DNA of 64,000 nt, taken from Laguncularia racemosa. Taxonomy: Eukaryota; Streptophyta; Magnoliopsida; Myrtales; Combretaceae. Position numbers and translations under genes: made by a program. Below, one piece after another: positions 35,789-47,700 of the stretch (its first letter is position 1; each line of letters opens with the position of its first letter). The stretch spans positions 1,550,001-1,614,000 of the forward strand of contig JBBMOL010000066.1 of the NCBI GenBank assembly GCA_037954665.1, read 5' to 3'. Below the pieces are notes generated by a model, which was given only the letters and a program-made list of their open reading frames with translations, was not told the DNA's origin and ran no database searches.

Positions 35789-36768
35789 TGATACGCTTTA
35801 AATTGATTAAAGCATATACATATAAACAAGTGAATAAATCTCAATTCAAATCCGGATCAATAACCCTAGCTTATGGCGTAAACCCTAAAACCTTTGTAAT
35901 CCAATTTGTAGATCAACTAATCTCAACACCAAATAATGTTGCCCTCAATTGGATTAAACACTCAATACAAGAACAATTGAAATTACAATGATCAAGGCTA
36001 CTAAAAGACATGAATCCCTTATGTAAAGTCTCCATGCAAATTAGCAATCCCACTAGCAATTGAAACTTCACAATGATAATTCAATATAGGAATCAATTCC
36101 ACTAAATTGAAAACAATATAATGATACAAATGGATCCTACAATTGACGTGAATTAAGAACTAAAAGAACCAATCCTAATCAACACTAGATATTACACACT
36201 AGCATGGAAAAGGAAAACAACTAAGGAAATGATATGACTCATAATTCCTTTAGTTGCTAGTAGCCACAATTCCTTGAAGAAATTGATAAGAGTTTTATGA
36301 AAATTGGGATAAATCATAATTCTCATGAAAATTTGGGCAGCAAAAATGTGTATACTCTCTCTACCATAAACCCTACTTAAGTAAGTATTTATACTTGCTC
36401 CCTTTAGGGTTAAACTGACTAAAAATTATAACTACGCCATTAAAGGGTGATTGGTCTTAAAGTCTTCAAATACACCCAAGTAAAATGTTTCAAACGCTTA
36501 CAAAATAAATGGTTCAAAGAAATAAATTATAAGTACAAAAAAATAATAGTGAAGTTCATGTGGCATTAGATGTGAATCCGATGATGTCCCTAATTTGACC
36601 AATAGTGAAGTTCATGTGGCATCCCGTGAAGAATAATCGTTGTACTTGCTAGATTATTAGTCATCTCATCACGTATTATCTTTGAATTGCTTTTCTTTGA
36701 ATTTACGTGTAGTACGGTACTCCGCGTGATACGCATATGACCACTCCTACCGGGACCCCGCATCTACA
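35789..36768 (-). repeat. 5' LTR of the truncated gypsy element
   Basis: Likely borders on the minus strand are TGTAGATGCGG (36768) and CGTATCA (35789), giving about 980 bp with TG...CA ends. A TATA box (GTATAAATACT, minus strand) lies at 36394-36384. No second LTR is in the window, so the borders rest on the PBS on one side and on the abrupt join to copia coding sequence on the other. Confidence 0.65.
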
Positions 36769-37290
36769 GAAGTGAACATTGCGAGAAGTAAGAACATAGT
36801 GTATAGCTAAGTTATAGAGTTTGTAACCTTTAGTATCCATAGAATATCCAAAAAACATGCATAGTAGACTCTTTGATGGAATTCCTTTCTATTACGATGT
36901 AAATAAAAAAAGAAAAACATAATAGGAGTAGCTAGATACTGTTTAATGATCATGATGCGGTTTAAATTGATATGAGATCTCATATAGACTCTTATTTCCT
37001 AAGGAAAAAGAACGTATTATATTAACAACATAAGTCGCGCTAAGCAACAAAACCCCTCTAAATTTCAATGGAGAGCTGGCTTGACAAAAATGAGCACAAG
37101 CAACATTGAGAAGATTTTTCTGCTTAACAACGTCCTTGCTATATTGACAGGTTTCCACAAATATTTTGGGATGAATGATTCGCTTCGTATCATAGAAATG
37201 GGGAATGCTGAATTCACAACATTATCTTGTCGTAGACTATCGTGCTAAATCACTTTTAAAAAAGATGAAGGTAATTTTGAACAAATTGGG
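36769..37290 (-). pseudogene. Ty1/copia integrase fragment
   Basis: Minus-strand frames give FYDTKRIIHPKIF, then KQKNLLNVACAHFCQASSPL, LLLSATYVVNIIRSFSLGNK, SLYEISYQF and, in another frame, CMFFGYSMDTKGYKLYNLA and TSRNVHF. This is the order of the copia integrase core end (the 'xNGxVERKxRHLLNVAR' region) and its GYKLYD tail. Stops and frameshifts abound. The reading stops exactly where the gypsy LTR begins, so the gypsy element probably inserted into this copia copy. Confidence 0.75.
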
Positions 37291-40200
37291 TGTGCCATTT
37301 TTGTGTTTCATTAGGTAAATCCAAGTAGCATGATAATTCTTATACTAAATTCGCCGCCTCCAACTAAACCAAAACATTATAAAAGTTTGTCATTGGAAGA
37401 AACAATGGTCAACTACCATCTTTTTAAAGTATTTAACCTTAGCAATCCCAATCATTCTTCAAAGTTTATAGCCTTGGGTTACAAATCATATATATGGAAC
37501 TAGCAAATTGACATGGGATCGGAGAATTTAGTCAATTGACTAACAGAAGCAAGATTGAAAGTAAAAATAGATTTAGAAGAAATAATGATCGATCGAATTT
37601 TGAACTTTTGTGATAAAGTAATAAATTTTACCTAAAAGCCAAAGTTTGGTGCCACTCTTGGCCCTTAACAAGGGTAGGGTGATTGATCCACCAATTTAAG
37701 TGGATGGTTTAATTGATTTATGATATGGTGAGTCCCCAACTACGGCCAGCCATATGTTCAAAAAGGAAACCATCGGATACTTACATCTTTTTTTTTTTTA
37801 TTTACATCTTAGTTACATCTTTTTTATTATTTTAATGGAAATGTTTTATTATTAAGATGTGGCATCCTACGTTAGCATCTGCAACGCATGACATATGGCC
37901 AGCAGAAAAGCACGAAATATATTTAAATATGTCGATTAGTGCCATATATAGGCTGCACTCGTTCAGTGATTAAGGAGGTCTAGGACGGCACCCAAGAGAT
38001 AGACTCATGGTGGAAGGATGTAAGGAGACTAGAGAATCGAGTGATCCCCCAACGGCTTCGCAATCCATCACCCCACCTAAAAACATCAGCTTTGAATCAT
38101 TTGAGCTTCTGGAGGATAAAGCATCAGTGAAAAGGCTTGGAAAGTGTGTTGACTTGAGGCCAGCCTTGACAATTCATCTGCTAATCTGAGGACCTAATGC
38201 TACATGTGTTCTCGAGACGCCTAATATTAACATATTTTTTAAACCATCACTAAAAATGACAACTTTGATAGTAAGTTACTAGAGAATCTTCCATGCGTAT
38301 AACTATTATTATTTCTCTCTTATAATTTATGTGCGACTTCAATCGTCTAAGATATCGCATTATATGTATTGTTTGAAACTCTTACCCTAGTTTCTCATCA
38401 GTCTAAAGCTTGTTATAACTTTGTGAAATAAATGTCACCACTGGAAGCATAAGAGAAATGATGTCACCTATGGAAACGTAAAAGAAATATATATCTGTAA
38501 AGTTAAATGGATGGGTGAAATAACATCATTACATGCCTTGAGTTGATACAAGAACATCCATACATATTCCTTCCATGTCGTGGTCACAACTCGTAATAAT
38601 CAAACCCAACAGTTTTGGGACATTCTATCCCATTCTTTGATTTCTTTTTCCAGGTTTTCATGAGTTAAGACCTTTTAAAAGGTGTCTTGTGGTTCACTTT
38701 TTTGGATCATGATCCATCAGTAAAATCGGGTCCTTGTCACCCTGTTCTAAGTTTCCTTGTAATGATAATTTTTGGTCAACTAGCTTTTAGTTCATTGAAT
38801 ACATGGTCTTCGATTCTTCGTCAAATCACTCTCAAATTTTCTGTTTATTTACAAAGAGGTAGGGACATGTGATGATGATATTGAACATATTTACCTAGTT
38901 AAATTTCTCTAGACTAGCCATTAGATATGGTGCAGCCTTCACATACAAAAATTTAAGTCTGAAGATTCACTCCGAAATTTGGTTCATACTCAGTTTTGGA
39001 TTGTCATTTGGGGAGAGAGTAAGACATTAAGAAAATCTTGATTTATACTTTTGAGTTTTCACTTTGAACTTCGGTTTTGAATTTGCGATTTGGATAGAGA
39101 GAGAGGAGTGTTTAGAACAGGTGTTAAATTTGTCCGTATCATTACCTTTTCTTTTAATTTAATAATTTTAATTATTGATAATAATGGCAGAAAGTGGTGA
39201 AATGTAAAAAGATCATTCATAAAATTGATAAGCATGATATAGTTAATCATGGTTTATTATACAGTAATTAACCATATACTTAATCTGGTTTTATTCTTTC
39301 TATTCGTTGAGACTTCCCTAATTACTATCCGATTGAATACCAATGTCATGTTCACTTTAGGAAATCGCAATTTTAGTCTTTCCCTTATTCCTAGTTGGAT
39401 AACTAGTCAACATGCAATAGCTATTATATAAAGAATTATCATAAGTAAAAATGCTGAATAAGAATTCAAGATAATATCCCTATAAATAGTTATTACTTCA
39501 ATGTTCATGGATTATTTCCATGACGGCTCTTTAAAGGGCAAATCACACCACCATTATATTATTACCATACCACCACTGAACCTACTTCCGTCATCAAACC
39601 CACTACCGTGTCGGCAACATGAATTAATCCACCATCTTCATGGTAATATAAATAATGATATTATAATTTTTGATAAATATAAATAATTTAAAACTAAGAT
39701 TATGACATTATGTAATATATATAATATGATATTATAATATTGCACAGACAAATATCAATGATGTAATAAATAAAAATATTGTTTATTATAATTAAAAAAT
39801 ATAATATATCTTAGTAAATACAAATAATGATATATTATTTCATCTCATGGATGCATAGGGAATTTTGTGGAAAGCTATATTTAATGAAACAATGACAGTT
39901 GTGCACCATAGTTAGTAACTAGAAATTATAATATTTATTTATTATTTAATAGTGATATTAAAATATTGCTGTAATTATATGAATATTTTATATGTAATTG
40001 TATAATATGAAATAATACAATAAATAATTAAATTATTGAATCTATTATATTTATGTTACTAAATAATAATAAAATTTAATTTTATATAATAAAAACTAAT
40101 ATTAATACATATAAGTAATGCATAATTTACATAACAAAGTAATTATATGATATTCAATAATATGTAAAATATGACAAATGATCTCAATATAAAAATTGAA

Positions 40201-41733
40201 AATATTCAATTCTTAACAAATATTATTTTTATAGTTAAAGTACTTTATAGTATAATTATAGTTAACCAACTACCAAAATAAAATCATAATTATTTTTACA
40301 TCAATTATAAATATTTATTTATTAATATTAAAATACTATATAATAAATATATAATACAGTAACTTAGTAATTGAATTATATAATATTTACTAATATGTAA
40401 TGTACAACTTATTATGTTACCGTAGAACTAATAATTATTGTATATTTTAAATAATATATCAATTCTATAATTACAAGTAATGGATTTATTCATATAAATA
40501 TGATGATAATATTATAATTATACAATTATATGTATGGCTACTCTAATACTTTTTCTAGCTATTTAACTCTTTTTTATTAAATTCATTAAACAATTAAGGA
40601 AAGCAATGGCAAGTCTAATATATAATAAATTGTTAGCGGGCCTTCTTCCTTTTTGCTAAGTCAATACGACATAAGTTTTGCATAACTTGATTTGAGCTTT
40701 CAGATTCCCAACTAGGCCAGAACTATAGTCAATAGTTTCCTTGTAGAGTGGACTCTTGAAAGTGGTCATAAGAAAATTTTCGCTTGATTAGTGCCTTTTT
40801 TTTTATTGTATCTGCATTTAAAATAGACGTTGAGATAATATGTTTTATCTTTATTTTATACTAGCTGAATTAACATAGTAAAAAGAAAAAAGAAATGATA
40901 ATTACATAAATGACTAGTAATTATAAAAAAAAGGTGATGGTTAAACAAGAATAAAATTGGAAAAAGAAATGTAGATTTACTAAACCTATGAAGTAAATTG
41001 TCTTGGAGAAAGATTTATTTCATTAGAAAAGTAAAACTTTGTCTCTATTTATATAAAGCTTAACTTATGTATTTCGCATTGGAGCGTAAATTGTTTTTAG
41101 TTTTATTTTTTAACATATTTTTTAAACTTCAAAAAAATTACAAATTAACCTAAGAAAAGGCCTGATCAATGGGACCATAAACTTGGATTGAAAGTTATTT
41201 CCACCTATAACCATCCTAACTAGTCACATGTCGATTATAGAGTCAAAATCAGAACAACATAAGTATATCAAGACACCACTATACTTGTCTCAAAATTTAT
41301 GGAAAATTATAAATATACCTCATTAGCTAATGATAAGTGTGGACTAGACATTGGATACGAGTCAAACCAACCCTAACACGTCGGTTCCTAGGTCTAAAAA
41401 AAATGAACCAGGATCAGTTTGGGGCTCCCCAATTTTAGGCTGGTTTATGTGAATTGATCTTTTTTTTTTTCTAGATTTAGCCGGTTTAAATCGAGTTGCC
41501 AGTTCAACCTGCCAAAAACTGATCCTAATTTTAGTATGGACAAACCTCTTGAATTTTCAAAGTGGAGTTTTAGTAATGGTTTTTAGGTTATTTGCACACT
41601 TTCAAAAGTTATATGGAGGTTTTACTACACTTTGTATGTTTAATAGGTTTATTCACACTTAACCAATAATTTAGGAGGTGTATTTATAAACTATCCTAAA
41701 ATTTAATTAAGTCCTCTATATTGGTATCAACAT
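37291..41733. other. AT-rich intergenic DNA
   Basis: No gene is supported. At 38007-38189 a 60-codon ATG frame (rich in Ser, Glu, Pro; ending DLRPALTIHLLI) lies in less AT-rich DNA after a TATATA-like string near 37950; I recognise no family. From about 39650 to 40560 the sequence is extremely AT-rich (strings of 'ataatat') and looks like decayed non-coding DNA. Confidence 0.35.
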
Positions 41734-42420
41734 TAAAGGTGAGTATGTATAAAATTAATAGGACATGAGATCCAACATGTACCTTAGATAAGGTATGTGT
41801 TCTTAATTTTTGAAACCAAAACCTATTCTATAATATCTTGGAGCTACTTTATACTTTATAAAACCTATAGAGTACATGGTATCTTGTTGAACTTGTAAAT
41901 TTTGTCTTTTTTATTTTTATAAATTTCAAGTTTATGTAATATTTAAAAAATAATCTATATATGATATTATAAATTCTTTATATGTAAAATCTATGGAACC
42001 AAAATGGAACTTGTAGTGAAACCTGTGGAATTAAAAAAGTAATTTTTCCTCTTTTCATTATTTTAAATTTATGTGATTTTACTACTTAGCAAATAGCAAA
42101 GAGTAAGGAGAAAGAATGGAAAACATAAAATTAAATTGGGAAATGAGGAATGACAAGTGAAAGAATGGAAAATATAAAGTGAGAGAGATGATATTAGTTT
42201 AGTTGTTTAAATTATTAACTTATAGGCGTGAGCTCCTTTATTTATTTATTAGAACAAAACATTTGATGGTTTAAAAATATAATGTTATCATTTATTATTT
42301 TATATTAATATTATTTAATAATTTTTCATAAGGTAGGTATAAGGTATCTTGGAGCCTATATACTATATACCTTAGAGTATAGGTTCAGGATAAGTATAGG
42401 ATAGAAAATACTCATATTTA
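41734..42420. mobile_element. Second, degraded copy of the 26.6-kb MITE family (inverted orientation)
   Basis: Read forwards, this segment matches the reverse complement of 26840-27040 over long runs, for example AATTTTTGAAACCAAAACCT here against ATTTTCAAAACCAGAACCT, then ATAAAACCTAT against ATAAAACCTAC. The ends (TAAAGGTGAGTAT and ATACTCATATTTA) are weak inverted repeats. No target-site duplication is visible, so the borders are approximate. Confidence 0.6.
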
Positions 42421-44281
42421 TATCTCACTTCGTGTGAATAAATTCGAAAAAAAAATCTACACTCAAAATTTATCTTGTAATCTTTTATACCTACTTGAAA
42501 TTAACCTGATTTGTAAAATAGGATTACTTCCTCACCTACTGACATTCAATGAAGTCATATATGTTTTAAATAAGTCATTTAAATCCACTATATTTATGTT
42601 TTTGCACCCACTAAGTGCCTCAATTAATGTTTTCCTTGACGTATGGCGATAAATATGGGAAACTTAATGAGTGCAGTGACATAAAAGTCTAAAATGACTT
42701 TGTCACAAATATAAGGGATTAAAATGATTTATTTGTATTGAGTTCAAATTTTGTCTCCCCTCTTCACTTTTAGCTTAGATTAGATAAATCTCATCTAATA
42801 TAAATTGCTCGATAAAAAGTCAAAAGAATATATATTAAAAAAAAAAAATCTTAGAAATGCTTTTATGGAGTTGCTACTGGTCACAGACGGAAAAAAGAAG
42901 GATAAGATTGAATGCATGGATCAACCTTAACAAAGACACTAGTTATTTTAAAAAATCAGAGATTCGGCTTCAGGGACATTGAAGTTTAAGGTAAAAAATA
43001 GCTATCAAATAGGATCTTCTACTTAGTTTCCATAACTTAACTAACATAACGGTAGGAGAATAGCAATGTAGAAAATTTTATATACATTTTATTTATTTAT
43101 TTAATTATATTTTTTGAATAAAGTAATTTTTTTATAGGTCTACTCCATATGGATGCTTAATTCTCGGGTTATGGGACCGTAGTTCTGATTTCAAAAATTT
43201 CCTTTTAAGCCATTTTATTATGTTGAATATATATATATTACTTTTTCATTTTTATCATTTTTTAAAATTATTCTGAAAGTTTTATTTTCTATGATTTTTG
43301 TAAAATAACTCTTATTTTCCAAAGAGCTTTTATTGCCTTAAGAAAAAGAGTATTAAAATACTCTTTTCATATCTAAGAAATAATTTTGCTTTATTTGAAA
43401 GTGTCAAAGAATTACACTTTCCTTTTATACATTAATTTTTTTTCCCCAGAAAAATAGATTTATTTGATTAAATTTTAAAAAATAAATAAAACAACTAAAC
43501 TAGTAAAAAGAAAGAGGGTAGGATTGGGTTAGGTCAAACATTGTAATAATGTTACGGCAAATACTATATCCATTTTAGAACAAGAAGCCCTTTACTAGTT
43601 TACACTGAGGGGAATCTTTTTTCACATCCGTTGCTTTTGTCACATATTGAACTTGTGTGCTAAAGACGTGATATCAGTAAGGCATGTCATAATAATCGTG
43701 GACCCTCACTCCAAAATGGATGGGTTTAATGACTATTTATCTTTATATTATCAGTATGTGGATAGAATAATTGACACCAAAGATGTTATGCAATTGATGC
43801 GCTAGGAAATATTCGAGAGGCGACTTGGCTCATGCATGAATTATTCTCTCAATTCCCCTTTATTTCTGATGATCAAGCTTTGGTTAGTCGCTTACCCCCT
43901 ACCATTACACAAATAAGCTTGTTTAGTGGACCTTTAATTTTTATATGAAACTTAACAAGAAGTTTTGATAGTCCCAACATCAACGGTTCTAGTTGAGCTA
44001 GTATTTAGTGTGGCTGACTTAATTTATGTCGACCATTGCACTGATCTAACAACCATGTCCAAGCATTGATCTACATCGAAGATTAGCATAGAGCGAAGAA
44101 GAGGAAACAAGAAGCCTCTTTCACGATTAGCTTGAAAGACAATGATTTTAGTGATTTCAACGCTGCATTAGATGGAACTACAACTGCATTAAGTCTCAAT
44201 TGTATGAAGGGTCCAAACAATTGATAATCGGTACTTTTTATTTATTTTTGTTCTTAGTAAGCATGTTACTTACATAAGAGG
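42421..44281. other. AT-rich intergenic DNA
   Basis: No coding feature is supported. Poly-A runs and 'tttatttattta' strings occur. A less AT-rich stretch at 43600-44220 gives no recognisable protein on either strand. Confidence 0.35.
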
Positions 44282-44290
44282 TAAGGTTTT

Positions 44291-45050
44291 AGGGCAATAC
44301 TCGTAATATTATATATATATATATATATTTAAATTCACAAATATTTTATTTATAAAAATTATTTCAAAAGTAAGTTTCGATGGCGTAAACCCTATTTGTA
44401 ACTTTCTTTTTTTCTCAAAATTTGCAAAACTGAAGGCGCAAACTTGATTCATACCCTTAAGTATGCTTGAGGGCACAGATGTCATTCGTGTATTTAGGCA
44501 AGTTGCTTGAAGGCATGAATGACATCTGTACCTTTAGTGTAACTTTGTTTTTTTTTTTTTTTTTTCACTTTAACAGATGGAAACATAACAATTTAATCCT
44601 TATAAAAATAGTAAACGGTAACATGTTTAGTCTTAGCTATAGTATACTCAAATAAGTCTTTTTTGATATATTATGGGTTCTGTAACTCCAAATGAGTAAA
44701 AAGTTATGATAATTTAAAATTGAAAAAAAAAACTGATGTAATTTACTTTTCCAACTTTAAAGGATCATAAATTTTTTCTTGTTTAGAGTTACAAAACTTA
44801 TAATATATAAAAAAAGATTGATTTAAGTGTATTATAAATAAAATCAAACCACATTGCCGTTTGTTATTTTTATAAAGGTCAAATTTAAAAAAAAAAAAAC
44901 ACTCGTTTGTGCCTTTAGGCAAATTGCCTATTTTGAAAAAAAGAAGTTGCAAATCAAGTTTATACATTTAAAACCTATTTTTAAAATAATTTTTTTAAGT
45001 ACAATATTTTTGAATTTTTTTTAAAAATGCAATATTTACTAGTGTGCCCT
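44291..45050. mobile_element. Foldback MULE-like element with perfect 9-bp TSD
   Basis: The 760-bp element begins AGGGCAATACTCGTAA and ends with the inverse of AGGGCACACTAGTAAA. Two long imperfect inverted arms (about 44291-44690 and 44757-45050) pair across a short centre; the left arm holds extra sequence including an (AT)n run. It is flanked on both sides by TAAGGTTTT (44282-44290 and 45051-45059), a perfect 9-bp target-site duplication, the length typical of Mutator-like elements. There is no ORF. The inner arm text (AAAAAAATTATTT...AATAGGTTTT) resembles the TIRs of the MULE at 55281-59848. Confidence 0.85.
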
Positions 45051-45059
45051 TAAGGTTTT

Positions 45060-47700
45060 GTGTATCCCCCCAACACCAACCCCCAACCTCCTCTTTTTTT
45101 ATGCCCTATCTAATTATAGTAATAAAATTTATGGACGACTCTCTACCTCCATATGCAGATGAAATAAATAAATCACTATTTGACTACCAATAGTTAATTT
45201 TGTGTTGATTAAGTACTTATAAATATGATGGAAGGAAAAAAAAAGCCCAAATGAAAAAAAAAATTAAGGAAAAAATAATAGAAAATTAAACAACCACAGT
45301 TTAACAAGCATAGGACTTGCTATGGAGCCACTAAAAGCACAAACCATTTCTAGTTTGCTTTTTTTTAGACTTTGAGGTAACATTTAGATTGTAGTATTAA
45401 ATAGTATAAAGAGAATTAGACAATACAGAATAAGAAAAAATAGAATGTTACTATTCTTTTATATCACATTTGGTGTGTGTAGTATTAGACAATAATTTTT
45501 ATGATATTTATTATTTAGATATATAAAATAATATATTAAACATGATATATAAAGTATCGGATAAAGATTTTTGTGTTTTGTTTAGTGAGTTTGATTTTTG
45601 TACCATTTTTTGATGATGCAAATAATAAATATTTTATTTAATATTTTACGATCATTTTTGTCTAATAACAAAAAAAAAAATATAAACCAAATAAAGGATA
45701 AAATATTTTGTTTAGTCAAATATCATAAATTTTTTATAACTAAACAATACATGAAATTCATTAGATGTAGAGAGGTTAGATTAGGTTGAATACTTGTGCT
45801 GGTGTCTAGTTCGTGGGTCTTTTTGTTGAGACGCCCTTGATTTGTAAATGCTAATTTTTGGCATATTTTTCGCCAAACCAAATTCTTTGAGTGCGGTCTT
45901 TTTGACGGAAAACAAATAAAAAATTTGGTGCAAGGCCGACAAGTAAGAAGTGGTTATCTAAGGCCTCCTCGGTTCAAAAAGTTAATGTTTGAATGTTTTC
46001 TACGACTAGTCTAATCAAACAAGGAAGGGATTTTCTTTTCCGCCATATCCATGATAGAAGATTGAAACACAAAATGCTGAAGATAGAATTTGGAACACTT
46101 GCTCACATGTGGAATGAGATTATATGCATCTATAGGGCCTGACAGACCGTTGTGGCTCAGAATGTTGTCGTAAAATAGAACATCATCAAAATCCATTGAG
46201 AAAGACCACAAATGCTCCCGAGCTACAATACAGGGGGGTTACGAGCATCAGCATGCTTGTTTACAAGAGATGTTGCTGCGCGTGCCCAACTGCTTTCCCT
46301 TTTCCCACAAAGCTGAAAAAGCCTTATTATTTCAACTAATTAACTTCCACATTCGTAAATTGTCAAATATATATATATATATATATATATTATCACAAAG
46401 GCAAAGCATTTGGTCAATACAAACACAAGCAATATTAAATCCCCCTTTTTTTCCCGAACTTTTGTCTGCAATGACTTTGAAGTCAAAATATGAAAACAAT
46501 TGTTTGATGTTGGTGACTTCCCCATCTAGCATAGCCTGACCCACCCACTAGGAGAGGACACAAGTTAATCCTAAATTTTCTTATGATCTGCAAAGAAAAT
46601 GCTGTGAAAGTAATTTTCTTCAGTTCAACTTGGATTGTATGCCAAGAAAAGAAACAAAGTTAATATGTTGTATCTAAATGGTAATTTAACTTAAATTGAT
46701 TAACTAAATTTGAAAGGAAAACGTTTGTCTATTAGTGCAATTTTCAAAGAGCAATTTAATAAAACTTCTCAACTTTCTATGTACCTAGTTTTGGGTGAAA
46801 TATGTGATTAGATTTAAAAAGTTCTTTTTTTTTAGATCTAATTTGAAATATTGTAGTATATAGCTAAAAGTTTAAAATCAGCTAGCATTAGGAAGTCATT
46901 AAGAATAAAATTTGCCCTAATTAGCTAATGAAAATTGAAACAAAAAAAAAAAGAAAATAATAATATAAATCTGACATAAGGAACATCTAGGGAAGAGAGA
47001 AAGAGAAACCCTTAAAGCAAAGAACTTTGGAAACCCAGAATCGAGTGTAATTCCTATCTGTCCTCTGAACCAAAGTAAAGAATATCATTTATCGCTACCC
47101 AATTTGCTTTCCACCCTATAAAAAATAAAAACACAAAAGCTAAAGTTTTCAGTCCTTGTATAGTAGACCGGAAACAAAAACATCACCACCCCCCCTCCCT
47201 TTCTCTCTCCTCAAGTTTTCTTCTCATAATTTTTTAAAATCCGTGTATGATTTCATCACTGCTTAGCATTTATATCTCCACACCCACACCCACATGCTTA
47301 AAAAGTTTAAGAAATCCCAACCCCTATTATGTACTTTTTTAAAACACTTTAGCTAGCTCAGTTCCAGGAATTTTCAACTTGTCAGACCATAATAACTAAG
47401 CCCATATGACAATAGAAGTTAGAAGCTAATTGGAAGAAGAAAGTTGAATTTTGTTGTTGTTGCTGTTGTTATTATTATTATTTGGCTGGTCTTGCTTGGT
47501 CTAGACTTCCAAGGCCTTGAAAAAGGTGTGGGAGTGAAACATTGGCTTCCTTTGAACGGTCACTATGTGTTGGATGAATAAATGGTGTTTGTGTAGTTGC
47601 AATATTTTCTGATCACACTACTACAAGACAACTCCAGTATGCACAAACACAAACACATACTGATTTAGTAAAAAAAAGGACACCAGGAAGTTTCTCTGTT
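45060..47700. other. Intergenic region and promoter of the Neprosin-domain gene
   Basis: A 66-codon minus-strand frame (46011-46211) and overlapping frames at 46270-46544 are unrecognised. An (AT)n run lies at 46367-46391. From about 47100 the sequence is the likely promoter and 5' UTR of the gene starting at 47701: a TATA-like CTATAAAAAATA at 47117-47128, pyrimidine-rich strings at 47190-47225 and a (TTG/TTA)n stretch near 47452-47481. Confidence 0.4.
47117..47128 (+). promoter_or_regulatory. Candidate TATA box upstream of the Neprosin-domain gene
   Basis: CTATAAAAAATA in a pyrimidine-rich upstream setting, about 580 bp before the ATG. It would need a long leader or a leader intron, so it is only a candidate. 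Confidence 0.25.

Noticed and set aside
35788..35991. 67-codon plus-strand frame
   Set aside because: Falls inside the LTR of the truncated gypsy element.
37953..38189. Possible small gene with TATA-like string and 60-codon frame
   Set aside because: No recognisable family, no supporting splice signals; kept only as a note in the intergenic entry.
46011..46211. 66-codon minus-strand frame that reads like protein (DFDDVLFYDNILSHNGLSG)
   Set aside because: No family recognised, no neighbouring exon with matching phase found; not enough to call a gene.
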